DNA from: Gordonia rhizosphera NBRC 16068
GTDB lineage: Bacteria; Actinomycetota; Actinomycetes; Mycobacteriales; Mycobacteriaceae
Length of the DNA stretch: 63,931 bases
NCBI RefSeq assembly: GCF_000298195.1
Contig: NZ_BAHC01000191.1
Span: forward strand, 1 to 63,931
Direction of reading: 5' to 3'
The notes under the pieces are model-generated. The model had not been told where the DNA came from. It was given only the letters and a program-made list of their open reading frames with translations, and searched no databases. Positions 40,326 through 50,262 of this stretch are shown piece after piece (position 1 is the first letter of the stretch; every line of letters begins with the position of its first letter). Both the position numbers and the translations under genes were made by a program.

Positions 40326-41084
40326 TCATCCGCCGATCACGGTCCGGGCGATTAGCGATGGGGTGCCGGTGGTGCAGTCACGGCCCACGACCAGCGCGTC
40401 GAAGCGGCCGGCCACGCCGGTGGACAGCAGGATCACCACCACGTTCTCGCCGTGCAGGATGATCGGTCCCGACCCGAGAATGACCGTGACCGCGGGAACC
40501 CCGTTGGCGGCGGTGCACTGGCGCAGTGCGGCCTCGGAGGCGAACGGGGCCGGCTCGGTGTTTCCGAGGACCGACAACAGTTTGACGTGATCGGCACTGG
40601 TCACGAAGTCGGGCGACGACGTGGCGGGTTGCGCGATCATGGGCCCCTGCTCGGCGGGCGGTTGCAGCAGCGCCACGGAGACGCCGACGACCCCGATGAT
40701 GGCCGCCGCGGCGCCCACTCCCCCCGCGGCCAGCCAGCGCACGCGGCGACGCGACCTCGACATGAGGCCGGTGACCCGTCCCTGTCCGGTGGACGTGACC
40801 TCGGCGCTGATCTGATCGAGCGTCGAGCGGGTCCGGGACGTGACCGCGGGCGGTACCGGGAGGAGCGGTACGTCCAGGGCCCCCAGGTCGGCGGTCGTGC
40901 GGTCGAGGGCCTCGAGGACCGCACGGGCGTCGGGATCCTCGTCGAGGCGCGCTCGGACATGGTCGGCGACATCGACGGGCAGGACGCCGGCATGCAGGTC
41001 GGCCAGCAGGTCCACATCGAAAGGGGGCATTGGGTAGCGGGACGCCGCGCTTCGGGTGTCGTCGTCTGCGCCCGGCGGGGTCAT
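40326..41084 (-). CDS. rsmA: Anti-sigma-M factor RsmA-like membrane protein
   Basis: 252 residues. A cytoplasmic N-terminal half (DVDLLADLHAGVLPVDVADHVRARL), one membrane segment (WLAAGGVGAAAAIIGVVGVSVALL, about 117-140) and an extracytoplasmic C-terminal domain with two cysteines. No HxxxCxxC zinc motif. Directly downstream of sigM in the position of M. tuberculosis Rv3912. It should hold SigM inactive until an envelope signal releases it. The 161-base gap from sigM is wider than for most sigma/anti-sigma pairs. This rsmA is not the 16S rRNA dimethyltransferase of the same name. Confidence 0.85.
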   Translation of the reverse strand: MTPPGADDDTRSAASRYPMPPFDVDLLADLHAGVLPVDVADHVRARLDEDPDARAVLEALDRTTADLGALDVPLLPVPPAVTSRTRSTLDQISAEVTSTGQGRVTGLMSRSRRRVRWLAAGGVGAAAAIIGVVGVSVALLQPPAEQGPMIAQPATSSPDFVTSADHVKLLSVLGNTEPAPFASEAALRQCTAANGVPAVTVILGSGPIILHGENVVVILLSTGVAGRFDALVVGRDCTTGTPSLIARTVIGG

Positions 41085-41245
41085 CGCTTCACTCTCCCAC
41101 TACCTTCTCTGATCATCGGATTCGCTCTGATCTTCCGTTTGCTGCCGCTCTCGTCATCGTCTCTGCTCTGGGCTGTTCATGGGTAGGACGTGGTGGGTGC
41201 GGATCCGGTTCCACCGTGGCGTAGATCAATTCACCTGAATGATTG

Positions 41246-41806
41246 TCACGCGACACGGAGGTGTCCGAGGATCTGGGCGAGCCGCAGCCGCCCGCGCGAA
41301 CATCGACTCTTCACGGTCCCGGTCGGTATGCCGAGTCGTTGCGCCGCCTCGCTCACCGACAGCCCTTCGACATCCACCGCGATCACCGCCGCACGCTGGT
41401 CGGGCGGCAACTCATCGAGGGCCCGTCCGATGGACACCGACAGATCCACGGCCGCCATCTGGTCGTGGCCGTCGGCCAGCGGGAGTACGTCGTACTCGGG
41501 GATCGCGACGGTCATCCGGGAGCGGTTGCGGCGGATCCGGTCGAGACACGCGTTCACGACGATCCGGTGCAGCCAACTGGTGACCTTCGCGTCCGACCGG
41601 AACTGTCCGGCCATCCGATGCGCGTTGAGCAGCGCATCCTGCAGCGCGTCGGCGGCGTCGTCGGGGTTTCCGCTGGTCCGACAGGCCAGTGACCACAGAT
41701 AGGTGTGGTGGCGTGTGATGAGCGCGGCGAAGGCATCCGGGTCGCCCTGCACGTGGGCGCGCAGCAGGTCCTCGTCGCTGCGAGTGTCGACGTTGCCCCC
41801 GGTCAT
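41246..41806 (-). CDS. sigM: ECF sigma factor SigM
   Basis: 186 residues. Sigma region 2 (FAALITRHHTYLW, DAADALQDALLNA, VTSWLHRIVVNACLDRIRR) and region 4 (LDELPPDQRAAVIAVDVEGLSVSEAAQRLG, then GTVKSRCSRGR). Start ATG 41806 follows family length; SD is weak and the frame is open upstream. Adjacent anti-sigma, thioredoxin genes and murJ match the mycobacterial sigM locus. Confidence 0.93.
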   Translation of the reverse strand: MTGGNVDTRSDEDLLRAHVQGDPDAFAALITRHHTYLWSLACRTSGNPDDAADALQDALLNAHRMAGQFRSDAKVTSWLHRIVVNACLDRIRRNRSRMTVAIPEYDVLPLADGHDQMAAVDLSVSIGRALDELPPDQRAAVIAVDVEGLSVSEAAQRLGIPTGTVKSRCSRGRLRLAQILGHLRVA

Positions 41807-41940
41807 GCGAAAAAGGCTAGTAGACCTCGGCGGCCCGCGACGGAGGGATTCGCAGGTTGTGCACAGGGTTGCCCGGCGTCGGAAAGGCTGTGGACAGAAG
41901 CGATGTCGTTCGGACAGATGAATCCGTCCGGACGGCGGCG

Positions 41941-42630
41941 TCAGGTCAGCAACGGTCCGTGCGCGGCGACGAACAGCTCGACACAGGTGTCGAGGATGTC
42001 GTCGAGTTCGAAGAGGTCGGCCGCGGTCGACTCGTCCTCGGCCGCGAAGTGTCCGGACGTACTGGTGTACCAGTCGACCAGCAACTGGGTCACGGCGCCG
42101 ACCAACCCGATCGCCGCGAGGCGCTGTCCACGTCGAGGCTCCTGCTCGCCCAGGACAACGGTGAGGATCAGATCGGCCCACCCATGGATCGCGGCCAACC
42201 GTTGCCGTTCCAGGTCGGCATTGACCCCGACCATCTCCACGAGCATGACGCGTGCCCGGTGCGGGTTGGCGGCCAGCGTGTGGATGAACGCGCCCAGTGA
42301 GGCGCGTGCGGCTTCCGGGACATCGGTCGTCCGTACGCCCTCTCCCCCGTCCGGTGCGACAAACTCGGCGGCCGCGCGCAGCGTCGCGGTTCGGGCGAAC
42401 TCGACACAGTCGTCATAGACGGCGGCGAGCAGCGCCGACCGATCGTCGAACGACTCGTAGAAGTAGCGCTGCGTCAGCCCGGAGTGGTCGCAGAGCCGTT
42501 TGATCGACACGTTGGCGAATCCTTCGGAGCCGAAGAGTTCGAGCCCGGCGGTGACGAACTCGGCACGACGCCGATCGCGGCGCTCGTCGGCGGCGGCTCC
42601 CGCGTAACGGCGGCCGTCGGTAGTCGTCAT
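41941..42630 (-). CDS. TetR-family regulator divergent from a lipid hydroxylase
   Basis: 229 residues. N-terminal HTH: VTAGLELFGSEGFANVSIKRLCDHSG, then LTQRYFYESFDDRSALLAAV. The ligand domain is unassigned. It is divergent from the fatty-acid-hydroxylase gene and two inverted repeats lie between them, so it most likely represses that gene and itself. Confidence 0.93.
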   Translation of the reverse strand: MTTTDGRRYAGAAADERRDRRRAEFVTAGLELFGSEGFANVSIKRLCDHSGLTQRYFYESFDDRSALLAAVYDDCVEFARTATLRAAAEFVAPDGGEGVRTTDVPEAARASLGAFIHTLAANPHRARVMLVEMVGVNADLERQRLAAIHGWADLILTVVLGEQEPRRGQRLAAIGLVGAVTQLLVDWYTSTSGHFAAEDESTAADLFELDDILDTCVELFVAAHGPLLT

Positions 42631-42680
42631 CGGAGGAGGTCCTCGCTGGTCGGGAGCGGACGGATGCTTTACACACTGTA

Positions 42681-42732
42681 TCTGACACGCTACCGTGTCA
42701 GAAACAGCATCTGACTCTCTTTCGTGTCAGAT
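42681..42732. promoter_or_regulatory. Two tandem inverted-repeat operators for the TetR regulator
   Basis: Operator 1: arms TCTGACACG (42681-42689) and CGTGTCAGA (42694-42702) around CTAC, perfect. Operator 2: arms ATCTGACTC (42709-42717) and GTGTCAGAT (42724-42732), one mismatch in the shared ATCTGACAC arm. Spacing of about 29 bases puts both on the same helix face. ACACTGTAT just before operator 1 may be a -10 element. Confidence 0.75.
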
Positions 42733-42760
42733 GGTGGGAACGAGTCACAGGAGACCGGTC

Positions 42761-43741
42761 ATGTTCGACTTCCTTCCCGAGGCGATGCGCGAACCCACCG
42801 TGCTCGCCATCCCGTTCTTCGTCACGATGGTGGCGCTGGAGTGGATCGCCGCGTGGCGACTCGAACATGTCGAGAGCGACCGCCCATCGGAGCGCGACCG
42901 CTCCCTGCCGACGACGCCCGGCGCGTACAACGCTCGCGATTCCCGCACGAGCGTCCTGATGGGCCTGGTCTCCATCATGACCAGCGCCGGGTGGAAACTG
43001 CTTGCACTGCTTGGCTATTCGGCGATCTTCGCGTACCTGGCACCCTGGCACCTGTCCCCCGGCGCCTGGTACACCTGGGTGATCGCGTTCGTCGCCCTCG
43101 ATTTCCTCTTCTACTGGGAGCACCGGATCGCGCACCGGGTGCGGCTGGTCTGGGCCACCCATCAGGCACACCACTCCAGCGAGTATTTCAATTTCACCAC
43201 GGCGCTGCGCCAGAAGTGGAACAACAGTGCGGGAATCGTGATGTGGCTGCCGCTCCCCCTGCTCGGCGTGCCGCCTGCCCTGGTGTTCGCCGTCTACTCA
43301 CTGAACCTGATCTACCAGTTCTGGATTCACACCGAGCACATCGAAAGGCTTTGGGCACCAATCGAATTCGTGTTCAACACACCGTCCCATCATCGGGTGC
43401 ATCATGGCAGCGATGCCGACTATCTGGACCGCAACTACGGAGGGACCTTCATCGTCTGGGACCGCCTGTTCGGCACCTTCGCGGCCGAGACCCGTCGGCC
43501 CACCTACGGACTCACCAAACCTGTTGATACATACAACATCTGGCGACTTCAGACATACGAGTACGTCAACATCGCGCGCGACGTCCGGGCGGCGAGGGGT
43601 CTGCGCGCGCGGTTGGGTTACGTGTTCGGTCCGCCGGGGTGGGCGCCTGCCGGACCGCAGTCCGACGAGTGGGTGCAGTGGCGCCGGCCACGTGGTCTGG
43701 ATCTGGACAAGCTCGGTCCGGCCGATACGCCACTCGGCTAG
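42761..43741 (+). CDS. Fatty acid hydroxylase / sterol desaturase superfamily membrane protein
   Basis: 326 residues from ATG 42761 (AGGAG seven bases upstream). Four or so membrane segments (residues 14-34, 66-95, 102-118, 160-185). The di-iron histidine set is complete: HRIAH (H121, H125), HQAHH (H134, H137, H138), HTEH and HHRVHH (H210-H215). Enzymes of this type hydroxylate or desaturate lipid C-H bonds with O2. Substrate unknown. Controlled, by inference, by the divergent TetR. Confidence 0.9.
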   Translation: MFDFLPEAMREPTVLAIPFFVTMVALEWIAAWRLEHVESDRPSERDRSLPTTPGAYNARDSRTSVLMGLVSIMTSAGWKLLALLGYSAIFAYLAPWHLSPGAWYTWVIAFVALDFLFYWEHRIAHRVRLVWATHQAHHSSEYFNFTTALRQKWNNSAGIVMWLPLPLLGVPPALVFAVYSLNLIYQFWIHTEHIERLWAPIEFVFNTPSHHRVHHGSDADYLDRNYGGTFIVWDRLFGTFAAETRRPTYGLTKPVDTYNIWRLQTYEYVNIARDVRAARGLRARLGYVFGPPGWAPAGPQSDEWVQWRRPRGLDLDKLGPADTPLG

Positions 43742-43770
43742 TACCCGGCAGGCGAGGAAGCTCCCGTTGG

Positions 43771-43790
43771 TACGCCACTCGACCAGCGGG
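43771..43790. repeat. Single REP-like core
   Basis: TACGCCACTCGACCAGCGGG matches the core seen in the gyrB-gyrA spacer (GCTACTCGACCAGCGGG). It lies in the convergent gap between the hydroxylase and murJ. Confidence 0.5.
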
Positions 43791-43831
43791 GCGGGGGAGG
43801 GTCGGCGTGCACCGGTCGGTCGACGGGTGCG

Positions 43832-46800
43832 TCAGCTGGTCATGGTGATCTGCCCGATCTGGGCCTGATAACCGTTGGCGGTCTGCGGCAGTGACGTGAT
43901 CCAGACCATGAGATAACCGGTGGTCTCGGGGTCATCGATGGCGATGGTCGTGGACCGCTGCACGGTGCCGTTGGCAACCTCGACAGTCTGGTCGAGCGAC
44001 GACGGTGTCGCGGTCGGAGAGGTGCGGATCGACACGGCGAAGCCGGGGGTGGGCGACGTGACGGACACGGTCTTCACCGACATCTCGCCACCGAGGTCGA
44101 ACATCAGTCCGAGGCCGTCCTTGAGTCCACCGAACTGCGCGGACCCGCGGTAGACGTCCGTGCTCCAGGCGGGGTTGGCCCCGCTGATGACGTTGGACAG
44201 GTTCGCGGCGCTGTCGGGCGGCTGGCCCGAGAAGTCGACGAGGGTGACGCCCGTCAGCGCGATCGGCCCGGAGGCTGCAGGGGCGGGGCCCGGGGCCGCA
44301 GACGGGGGAGCCGAGGTGGTGGTGATGATCGAGTCGATGTTGCCGGTCTCGCCGCTGGAACCGAACAGGTTGGTGGCCCACACGATGACGGCGAACACGA
44401 CGAACAGCGTGAACAGTCCGGCACCCACCAGCAGTGCCAGGTTGCGCCGACCGGTCCTGGCCCGCTCTTCGGCCGATCCCATCGCGATCGGCGGCTCATC
44501 GGTCTTCACCACCGGCAGCATGTCGGTGTTGAGATCGATGACGGTGGCCTGGTCGAGCACGTGCTGCACGGTCCCGGCGGTGCGGATGCCGCGGTGCCCG
44601 TCGAGGGCGCGGGCGGCGACGGCCGAGATCTCGAACGGGATGTCGGGTTTGGCGAGGCGCGGTTCGATCGGCTGCTCATCGTCGCCGGGGTCCGCGATCG
44701 GCAGACCGCCGACGGGTTCGGTGGTGTCGTCGGTGGTGACCAGCGTCGAGCCGGTCGCACCGTCGAGCGGCCAGCGGGCCAGCAGCAGCGCGTAGAGCAC
44801 CGCTCCCAGGCCGCGCACGTCGGAGGACTTGTCGTCGCCGGCGAGAGTGCCGGGGAAGGCGAGCACGGCGTTGCCGTCGGCACTGATGCGGATCCGGTCG
44901 GGATGGTCGATCGAGAGCGCACCGCCCGACCGGTGGGTGATCTCAGCGGCTGCGGCGAGTGCGCGGACCGCGCGGGCCGCGCCGATGGGGGAGGGTTCGC
45001 TGCGCGCGACGTCGGCCAGCGACGAGCCGGGCACCCACTCGGAGACCACGATGCCGCCCGACGAACCACGCACCACGTCGAGGACACGCGCGATACCCGA
45101 CGACGACACCTGACCCAGCCGCAGAGTGCGGGACAGGACCGCCTGCGGGCCCTCGTCGGAGGCCTTGACCGACTCACCGCGCTGCAGCGGCGGGGCGAGC
45201 TGGTCGGCGTCGACGAAGGTCAGCGCGACCTCGCGGTCGAGGTTGGTGTCGAGGGCCCGCCAGAACTGCAGGCCCCGAGTGCCGCCGTGATGGTCGAGCA
45301 ACCGGTACCGGCCGCCGGCCACCGCTGCGCCGGGCACCAGCCGCGGACCGCGTGACCGCGGCGCGGGTGTGGGTGCGGCCGGGGTGCTGCGGGGCACGTC
45401 GGGGTGACTACCGCCGCTCTGCGGGCCGCGAGGCGGCTCCTTGCGGGAGTCGACGGAGACCGAGCCGCCGTCGCTCATCGTGCGGTCGGGGATGACCTCG
45501 GTGTCCTGAGTGGGGCCCATGTCACTCTCACTCACGCGCCGAGCTCCTCTCCTGCGATATCGCATGTCGCCGGGTGGCTGAGCCCGCAGCCCACCGTCGT
45601 AGGTAGGTGCGGCTCCCCCGGTATGAATCGAGTACGACTGCCATGTGGCCGTGCCCCGGTCGAACCGCCGGAGCACTTGTACTTGACCAGAATACGGGAG
45701 CGATTCGTCGGTCGGGATCCGCGGAAACGGAACCGTGATCGACGGTGCCGAATCTGTGACCGTGTCGGCGGGCGGGGCCAGGGCGGGGATGAACCGACCG
45801 AGCATGCGGCGCAGCGTCATCGCGATCGAAACCACGTCGGGTACCTTCGCCGCGGCCAGGCCGGCGTAAGTGACGCAGAGCACAACCATGGCGGTCAGGA
45901 GAAGGTAGATCAGCGACCCGATCTTGCCGAATCCGGTTTGCAGATTGTGCAATCCGGACAACTCGGAGACGATCCACACCGCAGCCGCGACGCCGACCGA
46001 GACGGCGATGGTCACCACAGTGGTCCGGGTGACGTCGACCAGCTTCGCGTTGTGCAGCCGGGAACGCAGCAGGTAATGCCCGACGACGGCCCCGACGAGA
46101 TAGCCGAGCCCGTTGGACAGCGCGAGCCAGCGGACCACCAGCGCCGGATCGGAGAACAGGACCGGGCCGAGATAGGACGACGCCACCTTGACCACGGTGA
46201 TGCCGAGCACCATCACCGTGGGCGTCCACGCGTCCTGCCGTGCGTAGAACACGCGCAGCTGGACCAGTGTCATCGCGTAGGGGATCAGGGTGAACGCGCC
46301 CCACGCCAGCACCGAACCGAGCTGTGAGGCGGTGTGGGCGTCGAACTTGCCGAAGTCGAACACGGCGACGCCGATCGCCGGACCGAAGAAGGTCATGTAG
46401 GCGACCGTCGGGACCAACGCGACCATCGTCAGGCGCGTCGCGAGCGACAGGTCGTCGATGACCGCCTTGTCGTCGTCGGCGGCCGCGTTGCGCGACAGCC
46501 GGGGCATGATCGCGGTCAGGATCGTGACGCCGAGCACGCCGTAGGGCAACTGCAGCAGCTGCCAGTGGGTGGCGTAGACGCTGATACCGGCGGCGCTCAC
46601 CGACGCGGCGATGCGGTAGGTGATCACCAGACCGATCTGCAAGATCACGACGTAGGTCACGATCGCGAGCGCCATATTGCCGAAGCGGCGCAGCCGGGCG
46701 TCGATACCCCACTGCAGGCGCAGGTGCACGCCCGATCGCTTGAGCCAGGGGACCAGGATCATCGCCTGCACGACGACACCCAGCGTGGTGCCGATGCCGA

Positions 46801-47530
46801 GCACCAGCAGCTGCGGGTCGGTCATCCGGACCGGATTGAGGCTGATCTCGCCCGGCATCGCGGCGTAGAGCAACAGCGTCGCGATCTGCACGATGTTGTT
46901 GAGCACCGGCGCCCAGGCGCCGGGTTTGAAGAACCCCTTCATGTTCAGGATCGCCATGAACAGGGCCGACAACCCGTAGAAGAGGATCTCGGGGAGCAGC
47001 AGATAGGCCAGTGCCGTGGTCAGGTCGCGGTTGACGTCACCGTTGCCGACGTTGAGGAAGGTGAGCAGCGGCGCCGCGATGAGGGCGATGATCGTCGCGG
47101 TGCCCAGCATCGCCACCGTCAGGGTGAAGATGCGGTTGATGAACGCGCGCCCGCCGTCGTCGTCCTCGGCCTCGGCGCGGACCAGCACCGGGATCACGAT
47201 CGCGGTCAGCACGGCGCCGAGGACGACCTCGGCGATCATGTTCGGCAGCACGTAGGCGGCCTGGAACGCCGACGCGATCGCCGGTCCGAGCATCGCCAGC
47301 ACCAACACGGTGCGGATGAACCCGGTGATTCGGCTGGTCAGGGTCGCCACCGCGATCGAACCACTGGTGCGCAGGATGCTGCGGTCGGAGTCGCGGGCGA
47401 GACCGGTCGGCGACCCCTCGGCCTCGCCGGCGTCGGTCAGGGTGTCGCCGCGTTGCTGCTCGCGTACCTCGGCCGGCGAAATCCGGCGCGGCGCTGCGCG
47501 GTGCGGTTCGCGTGGTCCCTTACTGCTCAT
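43832..47530 (-). CDS. murJ: Lipid II flippase MurJ (MviN) with C-terminal pseudokinase
   Basis: 1232 residues, close to M. tuberculosis MviN. Residues 50-560 are the 14-segment MurJ/MOP flippase (ITGFIRTVLVLAMLG, FFKPGAWAPVLNNI, LQLPYGVLGVTILTAIMPRL). A disordered linker is followed by a protein-kinase-like domain (about 735-960): the catalytic lysine strand reads REVALTFVDAD, with threonine where VAxK is expected, and no HRD/DFG is present, so it is a pseudokinase. One membrane segment (LALLVGAGLFTLFVVFAVIVW) and an extracytoplasmic beta domain close the chain. In mycobacteria PknB phosphorylates the pseudokinase and FhaA then binds. ATGA overlap with the upstream gene. Confidence 0.95.
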   Translation of the reverse strand: MSSKGPREPHRAAPRRISPAEVREQQRGDTLTDAGEAEGSPTGLARDSDRSILRTSGSIAVATLTSRITGFIRTVLVLAMLGPAIASAFQAAYVLPNMIAEVVLGAVLTAIVIPVLVRAEAEDDDGGRAFINRIFTLTVAMLGTATIIALIAAPLLTFLNVGNGDVNRDLTTALAYLLLPEILFYGLSALFMAILNMKGFFKPGAWAPVLNNIVQIATLLLYAAMPGEISLNPVRMTDPQLLVLGIGTTLGVVVQAMILVPWLKRSGVHLRLQWGIDARLRRFGNMALAIVTYVVILQIGLVITYRIAASVSAAGISVYATHWQLLQLPYGVLGVTILTAIMPRLSRNAAADDDKAVIDDLSLATRLTMVALVPTVAYMTFFGPAIGVAVFDFGKFDAHTASQLGSVLAWGAFTLIPYAMTLVQLRVFYARQDAWTPTVMVLGITVVKVASSYLGPVLFSDPALVVRWLALSNGLGYLVGAVVGHYLLRSRLHNAKLVDVTRTTVVTIAVSVGVAAAVWIVSELSGLHNLQTGFGKIGSLIYLLLTAMVVLCVTYAGLAAAKVPDVVSIAMTLRRMLGRFIPALAPPADTVTDSAPSITVPFPRIPTDESLPYSGQVQVLRRFDRGTATWQSYSIHTGGAAPTYDGGLRAQPPGDMRYRRRGARRVSESDMGPTQDTEVIPDRTMSDGGSVSVDSRKEPPRGPQSGGSHPDVPRSTPAAPTPAPRSRGPRLVPGAAVAGGRYRLLDHHGGTRGLQFWRALDTNLDREVALTFVDADQLAPPLQRGESVKASDEGPQAVLSRTLRLGQVSSSGIARVLDVVRGSSGGIVVSEWVPGSSLADVARSEPSPIGAARAVRALAAAAEITHRSGGALSIDHPDRIRISADGNAVLAFPGTLAGDDKSSDVRGLGAVLYALLLARWPLDGATGSTLVTTDDTTEPVGGLPIADPGDDEQPIEPRLAKPDIPFEISAVAARALDGHRGIRTAGTVQHVLDQATVIDLNTDMLPVVKTDEPPIAMGSAEERARTGRRNLALLVGAGLFTLFVVFAVIVWATNLFGSSGETGNIDSIITTTSAPPSAAPGPAPAASGPIALTGVTLVDFSGQPPDSAANLSNVISGANPAWSTDVYRGSAQFGGLKDGLGLMFDLGGEMSVKTVSVTSPTPGFAVSIRTSPTATPSSLDQTVEVANGTVQRSTTIAIDDPETTGYLMVWITSLPQTANGYQAQIGQITMTS

Positions 47531-50262
47531 GTCCTGTCTCGGTCGCCGCCGTCGGTGGCCGGGCGCGGCGGGTGGTCGGGCGCCGGTGGCGCGGTGTCGT
47601 GGTGTTCGCCGTGCATCTCCTGATGCAGGGTACGGCGGCGTTGCTGGTAGGTGGCCCCGGCCAGCAGCCGGTCGTGTTCGTCCGGATCGGGCCTGTCCAC
47701 GTCGGCGGGGTCGGGCTGACCACGGAAACGATGCCAGAGACGGCGCGCGGTGAGCAGCACCAGTACCACCGCCGCCGCGATCGTGATCCAGAACAACGAC
47801 TTGCCGTAGGCATTCGAGTGCACCGACAGCCGGACCGGCGAACCGAGGGGGACGCCGCTGGAACTGGTCAACCCGAGGGTCACGGTCATCGCCTCGGAGG
47901 TGCCGGCGCGGGTGGGCAGCTGGATCTGCCTCGTACCGCGGGCCGGGATCTCGAAGACCCCGATGTCGCCGACGTCGAGATCGTTGGGGGCGGTCGCGTA
48001 CACCCGCACCCGGATCGGAAGGGACAGGTCGTTGCGGACGACGAGTAGCAGCGGGCTGCGTTCGGAGGCGAGCGTGTAACGCCCACCCGGGTCGAGCAGG
48101 GTGACGGCGTCGGTCATGCGTTGCAGGGTCGATCCGACGGTCGCGATCCGGTCGGCCCGCTGCTGGGTGAGGTCGGCGCGCACGGCCGCCGACGATTCGT
48201 CCGGGGTCCGGATGGCCCGGAGCAGATCCTCTCGCAGCGGCGCGATGTAGCGCTCGGGTGTGGCGGCCACGTCGGCGGCCTGCACGAGCGAGGCCTGCAG
48301 CTGATAGGACAGGTCGGCCTGCTGGCCGATCGTGGTGGCGACCGGATCGCTGACCGACTGCGCGAGCTGCGGTAGCGGTGCCACGTCGGGCGGTGCCACG
48401 AGACGCGCGGGTTCGGCGGCGGTGCGCAGGCGTGTCACCAGGTCACCGAGGGGGGCGGGGTCGGCGACTCCCGATTCGAGCAGCAGGGTGGCGGTGTTGA
48501 ACAGCGCGTTCGTGTCGTCGGTGGACGGCGCCCAATAGGTGGGCGGGACGATGAAGGCGCTGCGCCCCGCGGTGGGCAGTGGTGCGGGCGAGGAGCCTGC
48601 CGCAGCCGGTGCGGGTGCGGCGATCGCCGGGTACGCGAGGGAGGCGACCGCCGCCTGGCGGCGGGCCAGTGCGGACTCGTCGTCGAGGGTGACCTGCTGG
48701 TCGGGCGGTGTCAGCGGGGGCGTCGTCGGCGCCTCGCCCAGCGCCGCCAGCGCGGCGGTGATCGGCATCTCGGTGGTCTGCACCCCGACAGTCCCGATGC
48801 GGTAGTCGCCGCCGGCGACGGTGCGGGTGGCGGCGACGCTGTTCGTCGAGGTGACCGCGGTGCCGACGGCTGCATCAGTGAGGACGCCGGCGCCGGTGTC
48901 GTCGACGGCGCCCAGTGCCGGCACGGCGATGTCGCGGATGCTGTGCACACCGAGGATCGCGTCCACGATGTCGGCCGGTGCGGCGAGTGCGGCGGTGGTG
49001 AGGCCGACATTGTCGATACGGGCCAGCGACGTCAGATCCGCCTGGGCGAAGGGCAGCGCGACAACGCACAGCTGAGCGGCCAGTTCACGCAGCTCGGTCA
49101 GCCACTGCAGCGCGGCGGACTGGCCGGTACCCGGGGTGGTCGCGGATGTCGGATCGAACGGGTTCGAGGCCACTTCGTACCCCAGGGACATCGCGCGCAC
49201 CGTCACCAGCAGGTCGGGGTCGATGGCCAGGCACATGCTCTGCTGTAGGCGGGACGGCTGGCGGGCCGGTGACGACGACGCAGCGGAATCGCCTTCCGCC
49301 GTCGAGGTGGCAGCTGAATCCGGGCCGGATGGTGGCGCCGGCGATCCTCCGGTGCCGCTTGTCGCGGGTGGGGTGGTCGACGGCAACGCATCGTCGGCGG
49401 TGGTGTCGCCGACGACGGACCGGGCGGCCGCGAGCAGTGTGTGCAGCCGTCCCCCCGCGGCCAGGGATTGGGCGAGGTCGTCGCCGACGAGCCGGATGGG
49501 CTCGGTATTGCCGCCGAGGACCCCGGCCGCGAGCTGCGGTGGTGCGGCCAGCGGCCACAGCAACGTGAGGGCCGCGGGACTGGACAGGTTGGCCGAGACC
49601 GACCCGTCCGGACCGAGCCGGGTGTTGCCGGCCGCGCCGTCATCGGCGCTCGGGTTCACGTAGTCGCCGGCCCGGACCCGGTCGGGCGGCAGCGACAACA
49701 CCGGGAGCAGGGTGCGCGACTCCGCGAGTTTGGCGAGATTGCCGTAGTCGGGCAGGCCGTTGATGTTGACCTGCATGGGGTACACGCCGGTGCGCTGGAT
49801 GCCGAGGCCACCGGTCCCCGACAGCGGGGCGGTGACACGGAACGGCGCCGATTGTCCGGGGGAGAGGTCGGCGGCGAACTCCCGGAACGGGGTCGCGACG
49901 CTGACCGGCTCGGGCAGAACCGCCAGGCTGCTGCGCAGTTCGTCGGCGTCGGTGACCGCGTCGCCGCGCTCGAGTCGGATGGTGAGATCGTGCAGCATCC
50001 GGTCACCGACGTTGTGGACCTCGCCGGTCACCGTCACTTCCCCGGCGCCGCCGCTGGTGACCACCGACGGGGTCAGCGACTCGATGGTCATGCTGAGGAA
50101 TCGGTCGGGGACCGATCCGTCCGCGGTACCCACGGCGTCGGGAGCCGCTGCCGCAGGGCTCGCGGTGAGCAGGCAGATCAGCAGGGTGGCCAGCAACGCG
50201 GCGTAGGTCCGGGCGGATTTTTTCACGCACGTCTGGGGTCGGTCCGCCCGACCGTCACGCAT
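47527..50262 (-). CDS. Large exported membrane protein (Rv3909-like)
   Basis: 911 residues from ATG 50262, which overlaps the Nudix gene by eight bases. N-terminal signal peptide ([22 protein letters not shown]), a long extracytoplasmic part with immunoglobulin-like beta segments ([39 protein letters not shown]), Ala/Pro/Ser-rich linkers, and one C-terminal membrane segment ([20 protein letters not shown]) with a short cytosolic tail. Always beside murJ in Mycobacteriales. Function is not known; a role in cell-wall assembly is inferred from the neighbour. Confidence 0.88.
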   Translation of the reverse strand: MRDGRADRPQTCVKKSARTYAALLATLLICLLTASPAAAAPDAVGTADGSVPDRFLSMTIESLTPSVVTSGGAGEVTVTGEVHNVGDRMLHDLTIRLERGDAVTDADELRSSLAVLPEPVSVATPFREFAADLSPGQSAPFRVTAPLSGTGGLGIQRTGVYPMQVNINGLPDYGNLAKLAESRTLLPVLSLPPDRVRAGDYVNPSADDGAAGNTRLGPDGSVSANLSSPAALTLLWPLAAPPQLAAGVLGGNTEPIRLVGDDLAQSLAAGGRLHTLLAAARSVVGDTTADDALPSTTPPATSGTGGSPAPPSGPDSAATSTAEGDSAASSSPARQPSRLQQSMCLAIDPDLLVTVRAMSLGYEVASNPFDPTSATTPGTGQSAALQWLTELRELAAQLCVVALPFAQADLTSLARIDNVGLTTAALAAPADIVDAILGVHSIRDIAVPALGAVDDTGAGVLTDAAVGTAVTSTNSVAATRTVAGGDYRIGTVGVQTTEMPITAALAALGEAPTTPPLTPPDQQVTLDDESALARRQAAVASLAYPAIAAPAPAAAGSSPAPLPTAGRSAFIVPPTYWAPSTDDTNALFNTATLLLESGVADPAPLGDLVTRLRTAAEPARLVAPPDVAPLPQLAQSVSDPVATTIGQQADLSYQLQASLVQAADVAATPERYIAPLREDLLRAIRTPDESSAAVRADLTQQRADRIATVGSTLQRMTDAVTLLDPGGRYTLASERSPLLLVVRNDLSLPIRVRVYATAPNDLDVGDIGVFEIPARGTRQIQLPTRAGTSEAMTVTLGLTSSSGVPLGSPVRLSVHSNAYGKSLFWITIAAAVVLVLLTARRLWHRFRGQPDPADVDRPDPDEHDRLLAGATYQQRRRTLHQEMHGEHHDTAPPAPDHPPRPATDGGDRDRT

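Noticed and set aside
39115..40590. 491-residue open frame opposite trxB
   Set aside because: Shadow of trxB and its neighbours; no SD and no recognisable domain.
46334..47623. 429-residue open frame opposite murJ
   Set aside because: Shadow of murJ with Arg/His/Gly-rich composition.
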